Assembly: GCA_026745465.1 (NCBI GenBank)
Contig: JACYXH010000701.1
Coordinates: 240,001-304,000, forward strand
From: Lota lota
Taxonomy: Eukaryota; Chordata; Actinopteri; Gadiformes; Lotidae
Length of the DNA: 64,000 nucleotides
Direction of reading: 5' to 3'
Of the stretch, positions 55,701 to 64,000 are shown piece by piece. Numbering within the stretch: position 1 is the stretch's first letter; each line of letters opens with the position of its first letter. A program made the translations under genes and the position numbers. The notes under the pieces were generated by a model, which made no database searches, was not told the DNA's origin, and was given only the letters and a program-made list of their open reading frames with translations.

Positions 55701-56698
55701 ATCAAAGGGAACCTCACTGCTCCACATCTGATACAACTGTAATGTTTAAGATATAAATTCTTTATGTGGTTATCTACTGAGAATCCGGAGAAGGAGGATT
55801 AAAGTTCAGTTAATGGGGAACTGGGGTGGGGGACAGAGGAGGTGCCTACATTCTAGGCCCGATGCATGGAGTGTTGTGATTTGCCAATGCATGTTGGAGG
55901 AATCCACACATTTTGTGAATTTAACATGAAGCCTGTTTCCAGAACAGGCATTCTTTGCAAACCAACTCAGGTTTTGTTGGTACTTGTTACAAGTGATAAT
56001 AAAGTCTTTATCTTTCAAACTCCAGCTTTCTCGACCTCTCTTTGTTGAAGTGTTGTGTTTATCGACGACACGTGCTGCTTCACTTTACGTGTGCGCTCAA
56101 TGAATATTTTCTTCCTCACAGGCTTTATTATTGCTCTCGTGATCAGAGAACTACTGAGCAGTTACAGTGTTTACAATAATGATTTGTGGCACGATTGTGT
56201 TAGTTGTGCGCTTGTGCAAAGTAATTTTTGCTCGTAACTTTTGCTCGTAACTTTTGTCCGTGATATGCCGCCATAAACATTGCAGGCCTGTACGGCTCAG
56301 TGTCACAACACGATAGACTGTTCGCTCTTAACGAGAGCAAAACAAAGTCCCGGTACCGTTACAGGGAGAGGAGACGACGGATGAAGAAACCGGAATCCCG
56401 GGATGATCTTCGTCAGGGGAACCGCTCGGCTTTCCGGTCGCCGCGCGCTACCTGACCCCCTGCTGTGGACTATCCTCGTGCGCTACTCTGATGATTTATA
56501 TCCCGTTCAGAGGATGCTAAGGCGGTTAGCAAACCAAGCTACCTTTCACACGAAACGACCAAAACATCCCCGACACCAACAGAAACAGGAACAAAACAAT
56601 CCCCAAATCCACTCTCTCCCGTACTCATTTAACTGTCAAACAACTAAGAAGTAAATGTTTAAATAGAATTGAGCTGGACGATCTCTACAGAGAATAAA

Positions 56699-56742
<44 letters not shown>

Positions 56743-59700
56743 TTCCCCCAAATGACCTGGAAGTCTCTATATCAACCCATCCTATTGGTTAAACCCAAAT
56801 AGAGTCCATATAACCAAATGTACTGAACAAGGTTAAAATGTTTTCAAATAGTGTGTTAACTTTAATTAATAATGAATGTATTATTATAATGTATCCTTCA
56901 TTTCAACAATAACTTATTTATACTAAGAGCTATATATTTGAATACAGCTGTATTTAGCTATAAATAAACTCTTTTTATTAATTATTGGCTCTCCTTGTGT
57001 ATTTTTTTTACAACAAATAGAGCTTTTATGAGTTTGTCTCAACCTGGTTATAACAATCTTTTTCTGCAGCATATTCATATTTGTGAATAAATGTTTATCA
57101 ATTTGAATAATGAATACTGAACATAGTTAGCTTTTAAAATACATTTTGTGTGACAGTTGAAAGTTTCAAAAAAATATTAGAATTTAGAAGATTTTTCCAG
57201 AGACCCTCCAAAATGTTGCTGTTGAGGCTTTCAGGGGGTCTTAGGTGTCCAACTAGGGGTCTCAGACCCTCCGAAGACCCCCTGTATTTCACCCTGCTCT
57301 TAACTATCGCCGTCCTGTATACAGGGGACGGTGGGGGGGCACTAGTATATTTTGTGTTCATGTTTATATTTATAATTGAAAAGTTGCAGGCATATGGATG
57401 TATTAGAATATCAACTTAAACAACAAGGTGTAACATTTCCAATGTTACCAATGTCATGAATGTGGTCATCACAGGAACTGAGTCCTCTGATATGGAACTT
57501 GTGGTGTAACTGTTTTTACATTGAGTCAAACTGACCTGAGAGTTTCCAGTGCACAGTGTGGACTCCCCAGTCCAGCAGAGAGCAGCTTCACTCCTGAATC
57601 CTGCACATCATTGGTACTCAGGTCCAGCTCTCTCAGACTAGAGGTGTTGGAGCTGAGAACTGAGGCCAGAGCTTCACAGCATCTCTCTGACAGATGACAG
57701 CCATTCAGTCTTCACACAAAATAAACAACATGTAAAGAACTGTGTTTAAAATAACTTAAATATTTTACATTTAACATAATGAAGGACTTGTGTTAAAATC
57801 TTAAATTAGATTGTTTTTCTTAATTTAACTTATATACACTAGTCATTACATTAGATCCTTATGTTTATTCAATATTGGGTGTAAAATGTATATCATTGAA
57901 TAGTTTTGTATATTAATATTACTTATTATTGTAGTATTATGTGTATTGCATTGTATTACAATCTTATTAGCACAGCTACAGAGATGTTTTGTATATAATT
58001 AGAAGTTATATTCCTATATTATTTATTTTGTGTTGTGAGGAGAAAAAATATCAGAGCGAGCAGGAAAACACTAAGAGCACGAGAGCAAAGACAGCACTTG
58101 TGCGCACGGGGCGTCAGTTGCGTGCTGCTTCACTTCACGTGCGCGGTCAATGAATCGTTTCTTCCTCACAGGCTTTATTATTGCTCTCGCGATCAGAGAA
58201 CTACTGAGCGCGAGTGCAGTTACAGTGTTTACAATAATGATTTGTGTGCACTGATGCGTAGTTTTGCTCTCAATTTTCCTCTGATGTCCTCTGATATGGA
58301 ACTTCTGGTGTAACTGTTAATTGAGTCAAACTGACCTGAGAGTTTCCAGTGTACAGTGTGGACTCCCCAGTCCAGCAGAGAGCAGCTTCACTCCTGAATC
58401 CTGCACATCATTGGTACTCAGGTCCAGCTCTCTCAGACTAGAGGAGTTGGAATTGAGAACTGAGGCCAGAGCTTCACAGCATCTCTCTGACAGATGACAC
58501 CCATTCAGCCTACACATAAAATAAACAAATGATAGGAACTGTGTTTAAAATAACTTACATATTTTAATTTTTCCGTAATGAAGGAATTGTGTTGAAATAT
58601 TTCATTGGAATTTATTTATTTACCTTTTATTCAATTAGTAGTAATAACTAATATTTACTAAATCGTTAGATGTATAAATGTTAATTATGTATTGGGTGTA
58701 AATTTTTAAATTGTTGTTTGGTTGTGTTTGTAAATGTTTTTTTTAACTCAATTTTACTTCTATATTCTAGTAGTAAGTATATTGTGTTGTGTGTATTGTA
58801 ATACATGTTATAAGTACACCTAGAGATATTTTGTATGTTATTATAACTTTTATATTCGAGTATTATGCATATTGCGTTGTTTGTATTGTAATACATGTTA
58901 TGAGTGAACCTACAGAATGTTTTCTATACTATTATTACTTTTATATTCTAGTTTTAGGTATATTGTGTGTCTTGTAATACATGTTATTAGTACACCTACA
59001 GAGATGCTTTGTATGTTATTATAACTTCTATATTCTAATATAAGGTATATTGTGTTGTGTGTATTGTGTTAAATATTATTTATGAACCTACAGAGATGTT
59101 TTGTATGTTATTATAACTTTTGTATTCTAGTATTATGTATATTGTGTTGTGTGTTGTAATACTTGTTATTAGTGAACCTACATAATGTTTTGCATATTAT
59201 TATAACGTTCATATTATATTATTATGTATAGTGTGTTGTGTATTGTAATACATGTTATTAGTGCACTTACAGAGATGTTTTGGAGGCTTTGACCACTGGC
59301 AGCAGCCTCAGAAGACCCTCCTCTGAAGCAGAGTATTTCTTCAGGTCAAACACGTCCAGCTCCTCTTCTGATGACAGTAAGATGAAGACCAGAGCTGACC
59401 ACTGAGCAGGTGAGAGAGATGTTCTGGAGAGTCTTCCTGATGTCAGGTAACGTTGGATCTCCTCCAATAGAGAACGGTCGTTCAGCTCATTCAGACAGTG
59501 GAACAGATTGATGCTTCTTTCTGGAGAGAGATCTCCACCTATCTTCTTCTTGATGTAAGAAACTGTTTTCTTATTGGTCTGTGATCTACTTCCTGTCTGT
59601 CCCAGCAGACCTATTAGGAGAATCTGATTGGTCTCCAGAGAGAGGCCCAGGAGGAAGCGAAGGAACAAGTCCAGGTGTCCGTTCTCACTCTGTAAGGCCT

Positions 59701-62700
59701 TGTCCACAGCACTCCGGTAGAGTTTGACCTCTCTTTTTTTTATTTGTTTGACCCTAACAAGAATAGACCACAGGGACTGTGGTTGTCCTGAGAGCAGATT
59801 GACACCAGTGTCGATGAAGGACAGAAAGACATAAAGGGCAGCTAGAAACTCCTGGATGCTCAGATGGATAAAGCAGAACACATTGTCCTGGTACAGCCCA
59901 AACTCCTCTTTAAAGATCTGGGTGAACACTCCTGAGTACACTGAGGCTGCTCTGATATCGATGCCACACTCTGCTAGGTCTGCCTCGTAGAAGATCAGGT
60001 TGCCTTTCTCCAGCTGGTTAAAAGCCAGTTTTCCCAGAGAAACAATGATATTCCTCCTCTCTGAACTCCAGGGTGGACCTGTTTCAGCTCTCCCGTGATA
60101 CTTCCTGTCCCCCTGTATGGACTGAACCCTCAGGAAGTGGATGTACATCTGAGTCACGGTCTTGGGCATCTCTTCTCCTGTCTGGGATGTTTTAAAGAAG
60201 TTCTCCAGAACTGTAGCAGAGATCCAACAGAAGACTGGAATGTGACACATGATGTGGAGGCTCCGTGATTTCTTGACATGGGAGATGATTGTGCTGGCCA
60301 GCGTCTCCTCTCTGAATCTCTTCCTGAAGTACTCCTCCTTCTGTGGGTCAGTGAACCCTCTCACCTCTGTCACCATGCCGACACACTCAGCTGGGATCTG
60401 ATTGGCTGCAGCAGGGCGTGTGGTTATCCAGATGCGAGCAGAGGGAAGCAGGTCGCCCCTGATGAGGTTTGTCAGCAGCACGTCCACCGAGGTTGACTCT
60501 GTTACATCAGTCCAGATCGGGTTGTTCTGGAAGTCCAGAGGAAGTCGACACTCATCCAGACCATCCAAGATGAAGACAACTTGGAACCGGTCATATCTGC
60601 TTATTCCTTTTTCTTTGGTCTCAATAAAGAAGTGATGAAGAAGTTCCACCAAGCTAAACTCTTTCCCTTTCAATAAATTCAGCTCTCTGAAAGTGAAGAG
60701 AAATGTGAAGTGTATGTCGTGGTTGGCTTTGCCTTCAGCCCAGTCCAGAGTGAATTTGTGTGTTAAGATGGTTTTACCAATGCCGGCCACTCCAGCTGTC
60801 ATTATTGTTCTGATTGGTTGATCTTGCCCAGGTAAGGGTTTAAAGATGTCTTCACATCTGATTGGTGTTTCCTCCTTTGCTGACTTCCTGGAAGCTGTTT
60901 CAATCAGTCTGACCTCATGTTCCTTGTTGACCTCTCCACTGCCTCTCTCTGTGATGAAGAGCTCTGTGTAGAAGTCATTCAGAGGTGTTGGCTGTCCTGC
61001 TTTAGCGATTCCCTCAAACACACACCTGAATTTCTTTTTCAATTGAGACTTGATTTTACGTTGGCACTCAACAGCAACAGTTTCTAAATGACAAAACAAC
61101 AGAAGACATCAGTTAGTGGATGGTGACATCATTGGAAACATGTCAATAAAATAGTTAAATGATCAACGTCATGATGTTTAGTGCCTTCATTACGTGTGGT
61201 CGGAGAAGCTGGTCATGGCTAGGTCTGCATCTTACAGAATCCAACAGGTTTCAACAGCAATATGATTGGTCTAATGATAGTATTAATGATAGTGAATCAG
61301 TGTAAAGTGACCTGCTATGCTGATATAACAAGATGGTGTTGCATCTCTTCCACTGAGTTATTCTTCTGTTGATGTGCAGTGTAATGTTTAACATTCTTTA
61401 ACCTGATACCCCACAATAACCCTACATATCTCGATCAAACCATTTAACCTGATACCTCACAATAACCCTAGATATCTGGATAAAAGGACCCACAATAACC
61501 CTATCCATCTGGATCAAACCATTTAACCTGACAGACCCAAAATAACCCTACATATCTGGATCAAACCATTTTATCTGATACCCTCACAATAACCCTACAT
61601 ATCGGGATCAAACTATTTAACCTGATACCCCCGCAATAACCCTACATATCGGGATCAAACTATTTAACCTGATACCCCCGCAATAACGCTAAATATCTGA
61701 ATAAAAAGACCCACAATAACCCTATCCAGCTGGATCAAACCATTTAACCTGATACCCTCACAATAACCCTACATTTAGGGATCAAACTATTTAAACTGGT
61801 ATATCCACAATAATCCTACATATCTGGATGAAACCATTTACCCAGATACCCCCGCAATAACCCTACATATCTGGAACAAACCATTTAACCTGAGAGTCTA
61901 TTTCTACCTTTTTAAAATAACAGTATATTCCATTTTCAAAGGAAACGTTTCTTACTACTCTGTTTGCAAAATAAGAGTCTCTTACCGCCCCACAGTGTGT
62001 CGGCCAGTTCCTCCTGGTTCATCTCCATCAGGCAGAGCTTTGTGATGTCTACCACTCCCTCTATGGCGCGCCTCCTCTGCTCCTCGTTCTTATCATCCTC
62101 CTCCTCCTCCCTTTGACTCTCTGAGCATTGTGGGTAATCTGGGAAGATAACCCTCCAGAGCTTCTTCAGCTCCTTGTCTAGAAAAGCGTGTGCGTTCTCC
62201 TCAGCCCTCTGGAACAGAACAAACATCTTGGAGAACTTAACTCTGAACTAACTGAGGACATCAGAAGCATCTGTCCTAGATTCACGTCCCACTAATCTAA
62301 AGAGGGAAGCCTAGAGACTATTAGCACCACAAGAGATGCTTTTTAATGTTCATGTAGAGCTAAAGTCAAATGTCTTTGTGGTTTACACACCTTGATCAGC
62401 TCTGTTTGATGTTGCAGTACATACTGACCACTGGTAACCTTTGACCTCTCCTGGTGTTGTCTGTAGAGAACACACACACACACACACACACTTTATTCTA
62501 TTTATATTCTACACATCAGTACCAGAAGAGTCTGATATCAACCAACTGGTCTGTGTCCATTGTCTGTTTCGGAGCCAGATACACTTTTTATCTTCTGTTA
62601 TACAACACTGCACATCAGTTCATTTGACTGCGTTTGACTGCGTTCAGTAGACTGTGTGATTCCTTGTTTCAGGGCTCCCTCTAGAGGTGTAGAAGGAGAT

Positions 62701-62935
62701 TACAGTGTGTGCTACCTGAAACCGCAGGTGTAACAGGTACAAGCGAGGCAGTCATTGAGCGTGTGAATAAATTTGAACACAAGTTAATCAACTGAATCTA
62801 CATATGGACCTTGCTTATTTTCAGACACACACACACCAGATCTATTGTATTTTTCTGACTTGTAAACAGTACCAGTATAATCAGTTAACAAGGGTCTGCT
62901 CTCTCCTGCTGGACTCTTCTAGAAAAACAATAACC

Positions 62936-62971
<36 letters not shown>

Positions 62972-63128
62972 ACATTTGATAGATGCAGTATCTTTATAAT
63001 CTCTGATAAATCCTCACCTCTTCTCAATAGACTGATTTCCATCTTTAAACTGGGCAGGATGATTCATAGACCAGTCACTCTTCATGGAGACACAGCTGGG
63101 TCCAGGGGAGTCTGCTTTCTCCTGCCTC
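48020..63128 (-). CDS. NLR gene B, NLRC3-like with C-terminal B30.2 (whole gene)
   Basis: Eleven exons are traced on the minus strand: 63128-63018, 62460-62391, 62208-61986, 61083-59271, 58509-58336, 57709-57536, 54406-54233, 53008-52835, 52653-52480, 52303-52257 and 48573-48020. All borders have AG/GT sites and the codon phases join without a shift, giving about 1,229 codons with no stop found. Domain order is N-terminal linker, FISNA, NACHT with winged helix, ten LRRs in five exons, linker and B30.2. The first coding exon with the start codon is not seen and may lie upstream. NLRs of this fish group are cytosolic pattern receptors. A Gmr1-like element sits in the last intron. Confidence 0.88.
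48630..52064 (-). mobile_element. Gmr1-like Ty3/gypsy retrotransposon (fossil) in the NLR gene B intron
   Basis: Read on the minus strand, parts in order are: a 70-base terminal segment (52064-51995) with inverted ends TGTGACAACC/GGTTGTCACA, gag (to about 51050) with zinc knuckle [14 protein letters not shown], protease with DTGS, integrase with H2C2 finger and DDE-type core ([25 protein letters not shown]), GPY/F-like tail, then reverse transcriptase start ([20 protein letters not shown]). Integrase before reverse transcriptase is the known order of the Gmr1 group, first described from cod, and is reversed from other Ty3/gypsy elements. The element is broken with only a few visible breaks, and long open parts suggest it is not very old. 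Confidence 0.85.
52257..52303 (-). CDS. Linker exon of NLR gene B
   Basis: The 47-base exon encodes [15 protein letters not shown]; acceptor CCCCCCCAG and donor AAGT|GTAAG. Gene A differs by GV for AL. Confidence 0.85.
52480..52653 (-). CDS. LRR exon 5 of NLR gene B
   Basis: The last LRR exon encodes [20 protein letters not shown] and [20 protein letters not shown]. Its acceptor GTGTAG abuts a (CA)n tract (52660-52741), as in gene A; donor CTCAG|GTATGG. Confidence 0.88.
52660..52741. repeat. (CA)n microsatellite at a splice acceptor
   Basis: About 40 dinucleotides form the upstream tract of the LRR exon 5 acceptor on the minus strand. Confidence 0.95.
52835..53008 (-). CDS. LRR exon 4 of NLR gene B
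   Basis: The exon encodes [20 protein letters not shown] and [22 protein letters not shown] replaces ER of the sister exons. Splice sites are canonical. Confidence 0.88.
53862..53914. repeat. Hairpin repeat in LRR intron, copy 1
   Basis: CAGGGGGTCTT ... AAGACCCCCTG pairs, with an inner GGGTC...GACCC pair. The same hairpin lies at 57232-57284 in the neighbouring intron. A G-rich tract (53949-54011) follows. Confidence 0.7.
54233..54406 (-). CDS. LRR exon 3 of NLR gene B
   Basis: The exon encodes [20 protein letters not shown] and [20 protein letters not shown] with canonical sites (GTGTGAAG, CTCAG|GTCAGT). Confidence 0.88.
54725..56070. mobile_element. 1.35-kb insertion in an NLR intron, LTR-like (fossil)
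   Basis: The intron repeat unit is split here: GTCAGTTGCGTG is followed by 1,346 unique bases and then CGTGCTGCTTCAC, while the sister copies at 12.2 and 58.1 kb read straight through. CGTG on both sides is a likely 4-base target duplication. Inside are two diverged copies of a segment of about 300 bases (54830-55070 and 55180-55420, both with TGAGATGAACCC and ATACCTGG) and AATAAAGTC near 55998. No coding part is seen; a solo LTR or non-autonomous element is likely. Confidence 0.6.
57232..57284. repeat. Hairpin repeat in LRR intron, copy 2
   Basis: It has the same paired arms as 53862-53914. Its surroundings (57140-57380) match 53780-54060, so the whole intron was duplicated with the LRR exon. 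Confidence 0.7.
57536..57709 (-). CDS. LRR exon 2 of NLR gene B
   Basis: The exon encodes the same two LRRs ([20 protein letters not shown]). Its first base is A, not G as in the sister exons; the acceptor AAG is kept and the first codon is then AGA (R), which is conservative. Confidence 0.88.
58336..58509 (-). CDS. LRR exon 1 of NLR gene B
   Basis: The exon encodes [20 protein letters not shown] and [20 protein letters not shown]. The acceptor is TGTGTAG and donor CTCAG|GTCAGT; CT|G joins it to the NACHT exon. Confidence 0.88.
58780..59270 (-). repeat. Tandem repeat built from the NACHT exon end and splice donor
   Basis: About five units of 90-95 bases follow the NACHT exon on the minus strand. 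Several carry CAAAACATCTCT and GTAGGT, the last exon bases plus a donor-like hexamer (for example at about 59097-59080 and 59008-58986). The true donor at 59270 is GTAAGT. Confidence 0.7.
59271..61083 (-). CDS. FISNA-NACHT exon of NLR gene B
   Basis: The 1,813-base exon starts after acceptor GTCATTTAG. FISNA ([20 protein letters not shown] to IETASRK) fills about the first 70 residues. NACHT follows with Walker A GVAGIGKT (about 98-105 of the exon) and Walker [11 protein letters not shown] (about 170-179), then the winged-helix/helical region with [16 protein letters not shown]. It ends CATCTCT|GTAAGT. All NTP-binding motifs look intact, so oligomerising receptor function is plausible. Confidence 0.93.
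61390..61905. repeat. Minisatellite, about 48-bp unit, about 10 copies
   Basis: Units contain ATTTAACCTGATACCCCCGC and AATAACCCTACATATCTGGA. The array lies in the intron before the FISNA-NACHT exon. Confidence 0.9.
61986..62208 (-). CDS. Pre-FISNA exon of NLR gene B
   Basis: The exon encodes [40 protein letters not shown] and the acidic/basic run to [12 protein letters not shown], with donor GGCG|GTAAGAG. This segment precedes FISNA in fish NLRC3-like proteins. Confidence 0.85.
62391..62460 (-). CDS. N-terminal exon of NLR gene B (QHQERS)
   Basis: A 70-base exon, too short to stand out as an open frame, encodes [20 protein letters not shown] and LIK. Acceptor TCTCTACAG and donor CAAG|GTGTGT are canonical and phases fit both neighbours. 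The motif is usual in fish NLRC3-like N-termini. Confidence 0.8.
62938..62970. repeat. (AT)n microsatellite
   Basis: About 15 uninterrupted dinucleotides in an intron of NLR gene B. Confidence 0.95.
63018..63128 (-). CDS. N-terminal exon of NLR gene B ([12 protein letters not shown])
   Basis: A 111-base exon encodes [20 protein letters not shown] and [17 protein letters not shown]; acceptor TTTTCTCAAAG, donor AGAG|GTGAGG. The SPGPS-S-MKSD-SM motif is the known N-terminal signature repeat of fish NLRC3-like proteins. A further 5' exon with the start codon was not found. Confidence 0.8.
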
Positions 63129-63189
63129 CTTTGAGAAAAGCAAACACCATCTTGAAGTTAGGATTTGTGGATGTAGTTTCATTTGATCA

Positions 63190-63650
63190 TTTATTGCAGG
63201 GCTACTGAACTACTTTCTCATGAGGATCCGATTATTTAAATGGAAATGTAATTATTAAGGCATTTAAGCATTTACATGTTGACATAACAAAAAAAAACGA
63301 AATACACTTCATAATGTGCATGTTGTGTTGTGTTTATTCACAATGTGTTTAGCTAACATAGAAAATAGTCCGTTTATACATTTCTAAATAGACCTGTGTT
63401 ATTCTTCATGTATTTTTTGTTTCAATAAATCACTTCACCTCAAAAGATAAAGTCAAAACTGATTAAATAAATGGGGCAGTTTGAAAGACATTGAATCTTT
63501 TAACATTAAACCTGTAAAATATGTTACAAGTCGTCTTATTATTCATTTCATTCATACTATTCAAATCAACAGTCAAAATAAACTGCCTCAGACATAGATC
63601 AATCTAGCACCAAGTGATCATGTGATCGGACATTGGTACTGTTCAGATAG
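63190..63650. other. AT-rich interval with no recognised gene
   Basis: I see no coding segment, repeat array or motif here. Confidence 0.4.
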
Positions 63651-63689
63651 ACTAAATGTTTTTCTTCACCTCATCATCGGTCTCTACAG

Positions 63690-63876
63690 CATGCGGTCCT
63701 GTGAAGGGTTTCTATTTGGACCAAGAAGCAACATGGAGGGAGGCTATGGTACTGCTCTCTGGTTCCCAACAGGACCGGGCCGTTATACCACCCTCTGGTG
63801 GTCGTTCAGAGAGGTTCTGCACTTTGATTCAACCAGCATCAGAACCATCGGGTGTGTTCCATTGAAGCTGGACTGA
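63690..63876 (+). CDS. Unidentified exon-like open segment
   Basis: After GGTCTCTACAG the plus strand reads CEGFLFGPRSNMEGGYGTAL, WFPTGPGRYTTLWWSFREVL and HFDSTSIRTIGCVPLKLD to TGA 63874-63876. It would be a terminal exon if the CAG is an acceptor. It is rich in G, W and F and not repetitive. A degenerate copy lies at 1003-1165. I do not recognise the family; the gene may be real but its other exons are not visible. Confidence 0.4.
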
Positions 63877-64000
63877 TGCGTGATGAGGTGCCGTCTCACA
63901 TTGTTTTCTTCTGTTACTGTGATAGCCGTGTTGCAGATCAACATATGGGCTTTGGTCCCTCATTACTAAACTGATATTTCACAGTCCACTCCTCGTATAA

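Overview
The window is vertebrate nuclear DNA from a teleost fish. It is rich in microsatellites, its genes are split by GT/AG introns, and it carries fish-type immune genes of two families: NLRC3-like receptors (FISNA-NACHT, LRR pairs, B30.2) and bloodthirsty-like TRIM proteins (RING, B-boxes, coiled coil, PRY/SPRY). It also holds pol III tRNA genes, LINE, hAT and LTR remnants. The species cannot be fixed from the sequence. The whole window looks like one tandemly and invertedly duplicated NLR/TRIM cluster.

Layout. 0-1.6 kb: (CA)n-tailed repeats. 1.6-6.0 kb: TRIM copy A (+), with TATA promoter and noncoding exon but a large internal deletion. 8.0-15.1 kb: NLR gene A (-), with B30.2, linker, two LRR exons and a 5'-truncated NACHT exon, fused at 15.11 kb to the 5' end of a TRIM copy (-). 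15.5-16.1 kb: divergent TRIM promoter block. 16.1-20.5 kb: simple repeats, LINE and LTR remnants. 20.5-26 kb: LINE pieces, an orphan TRIM promoter/exon 1, a PRC1-like exon, a lone LRR exon (+) and a WDR26-like exon. 28.8-29.8 kb: tRNA cluster. 31.4-34.1 kb: TRIM gene B (-), the only intact TRIM reading frame (541 aa). 34.9-36.6 kb: a chimera of TRIM coiled coil/PRY and NLR-type linker plus B30.2 (-). 36.6-39.0 kb: divergent promoter and TRIM copy C (+, broken). 41-43.4 kb: Gmr1-like retroelement piece and a two-exon hAT transposase remnant. 43.7-48.0 kb: a direct duplication ending in B30.2 fragments. 48.0-63.1 kb: NLR gene B (-), for which eleven exons can be traced with matching splice phases; its last intron hosts a Gmr1-like Ty3/gypsy element with integrase upstream of reverse transcriptase.

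Function. NLR gene B would encode a cytosolic NTP-binding receptor with LRR and B30.2 sensing ends; TRIM B would be a RING E3 ubiquitin ligase with a B30.2 target-binding end. Both families are known innate-immune genes that expand and shuffle in fish. B30.2 exons, linker exons and promoters have moved between them here: two NLR/TRIM junctions are visible, and one keeps the splice phase. The TRIM promoters share a TTGTTCAGGAAACG core that contains an IRF-like element in three of the five copies. Introns next to the NACHT exons are built of tandem copies of the exon's own splice-donor region, an unusual structure.
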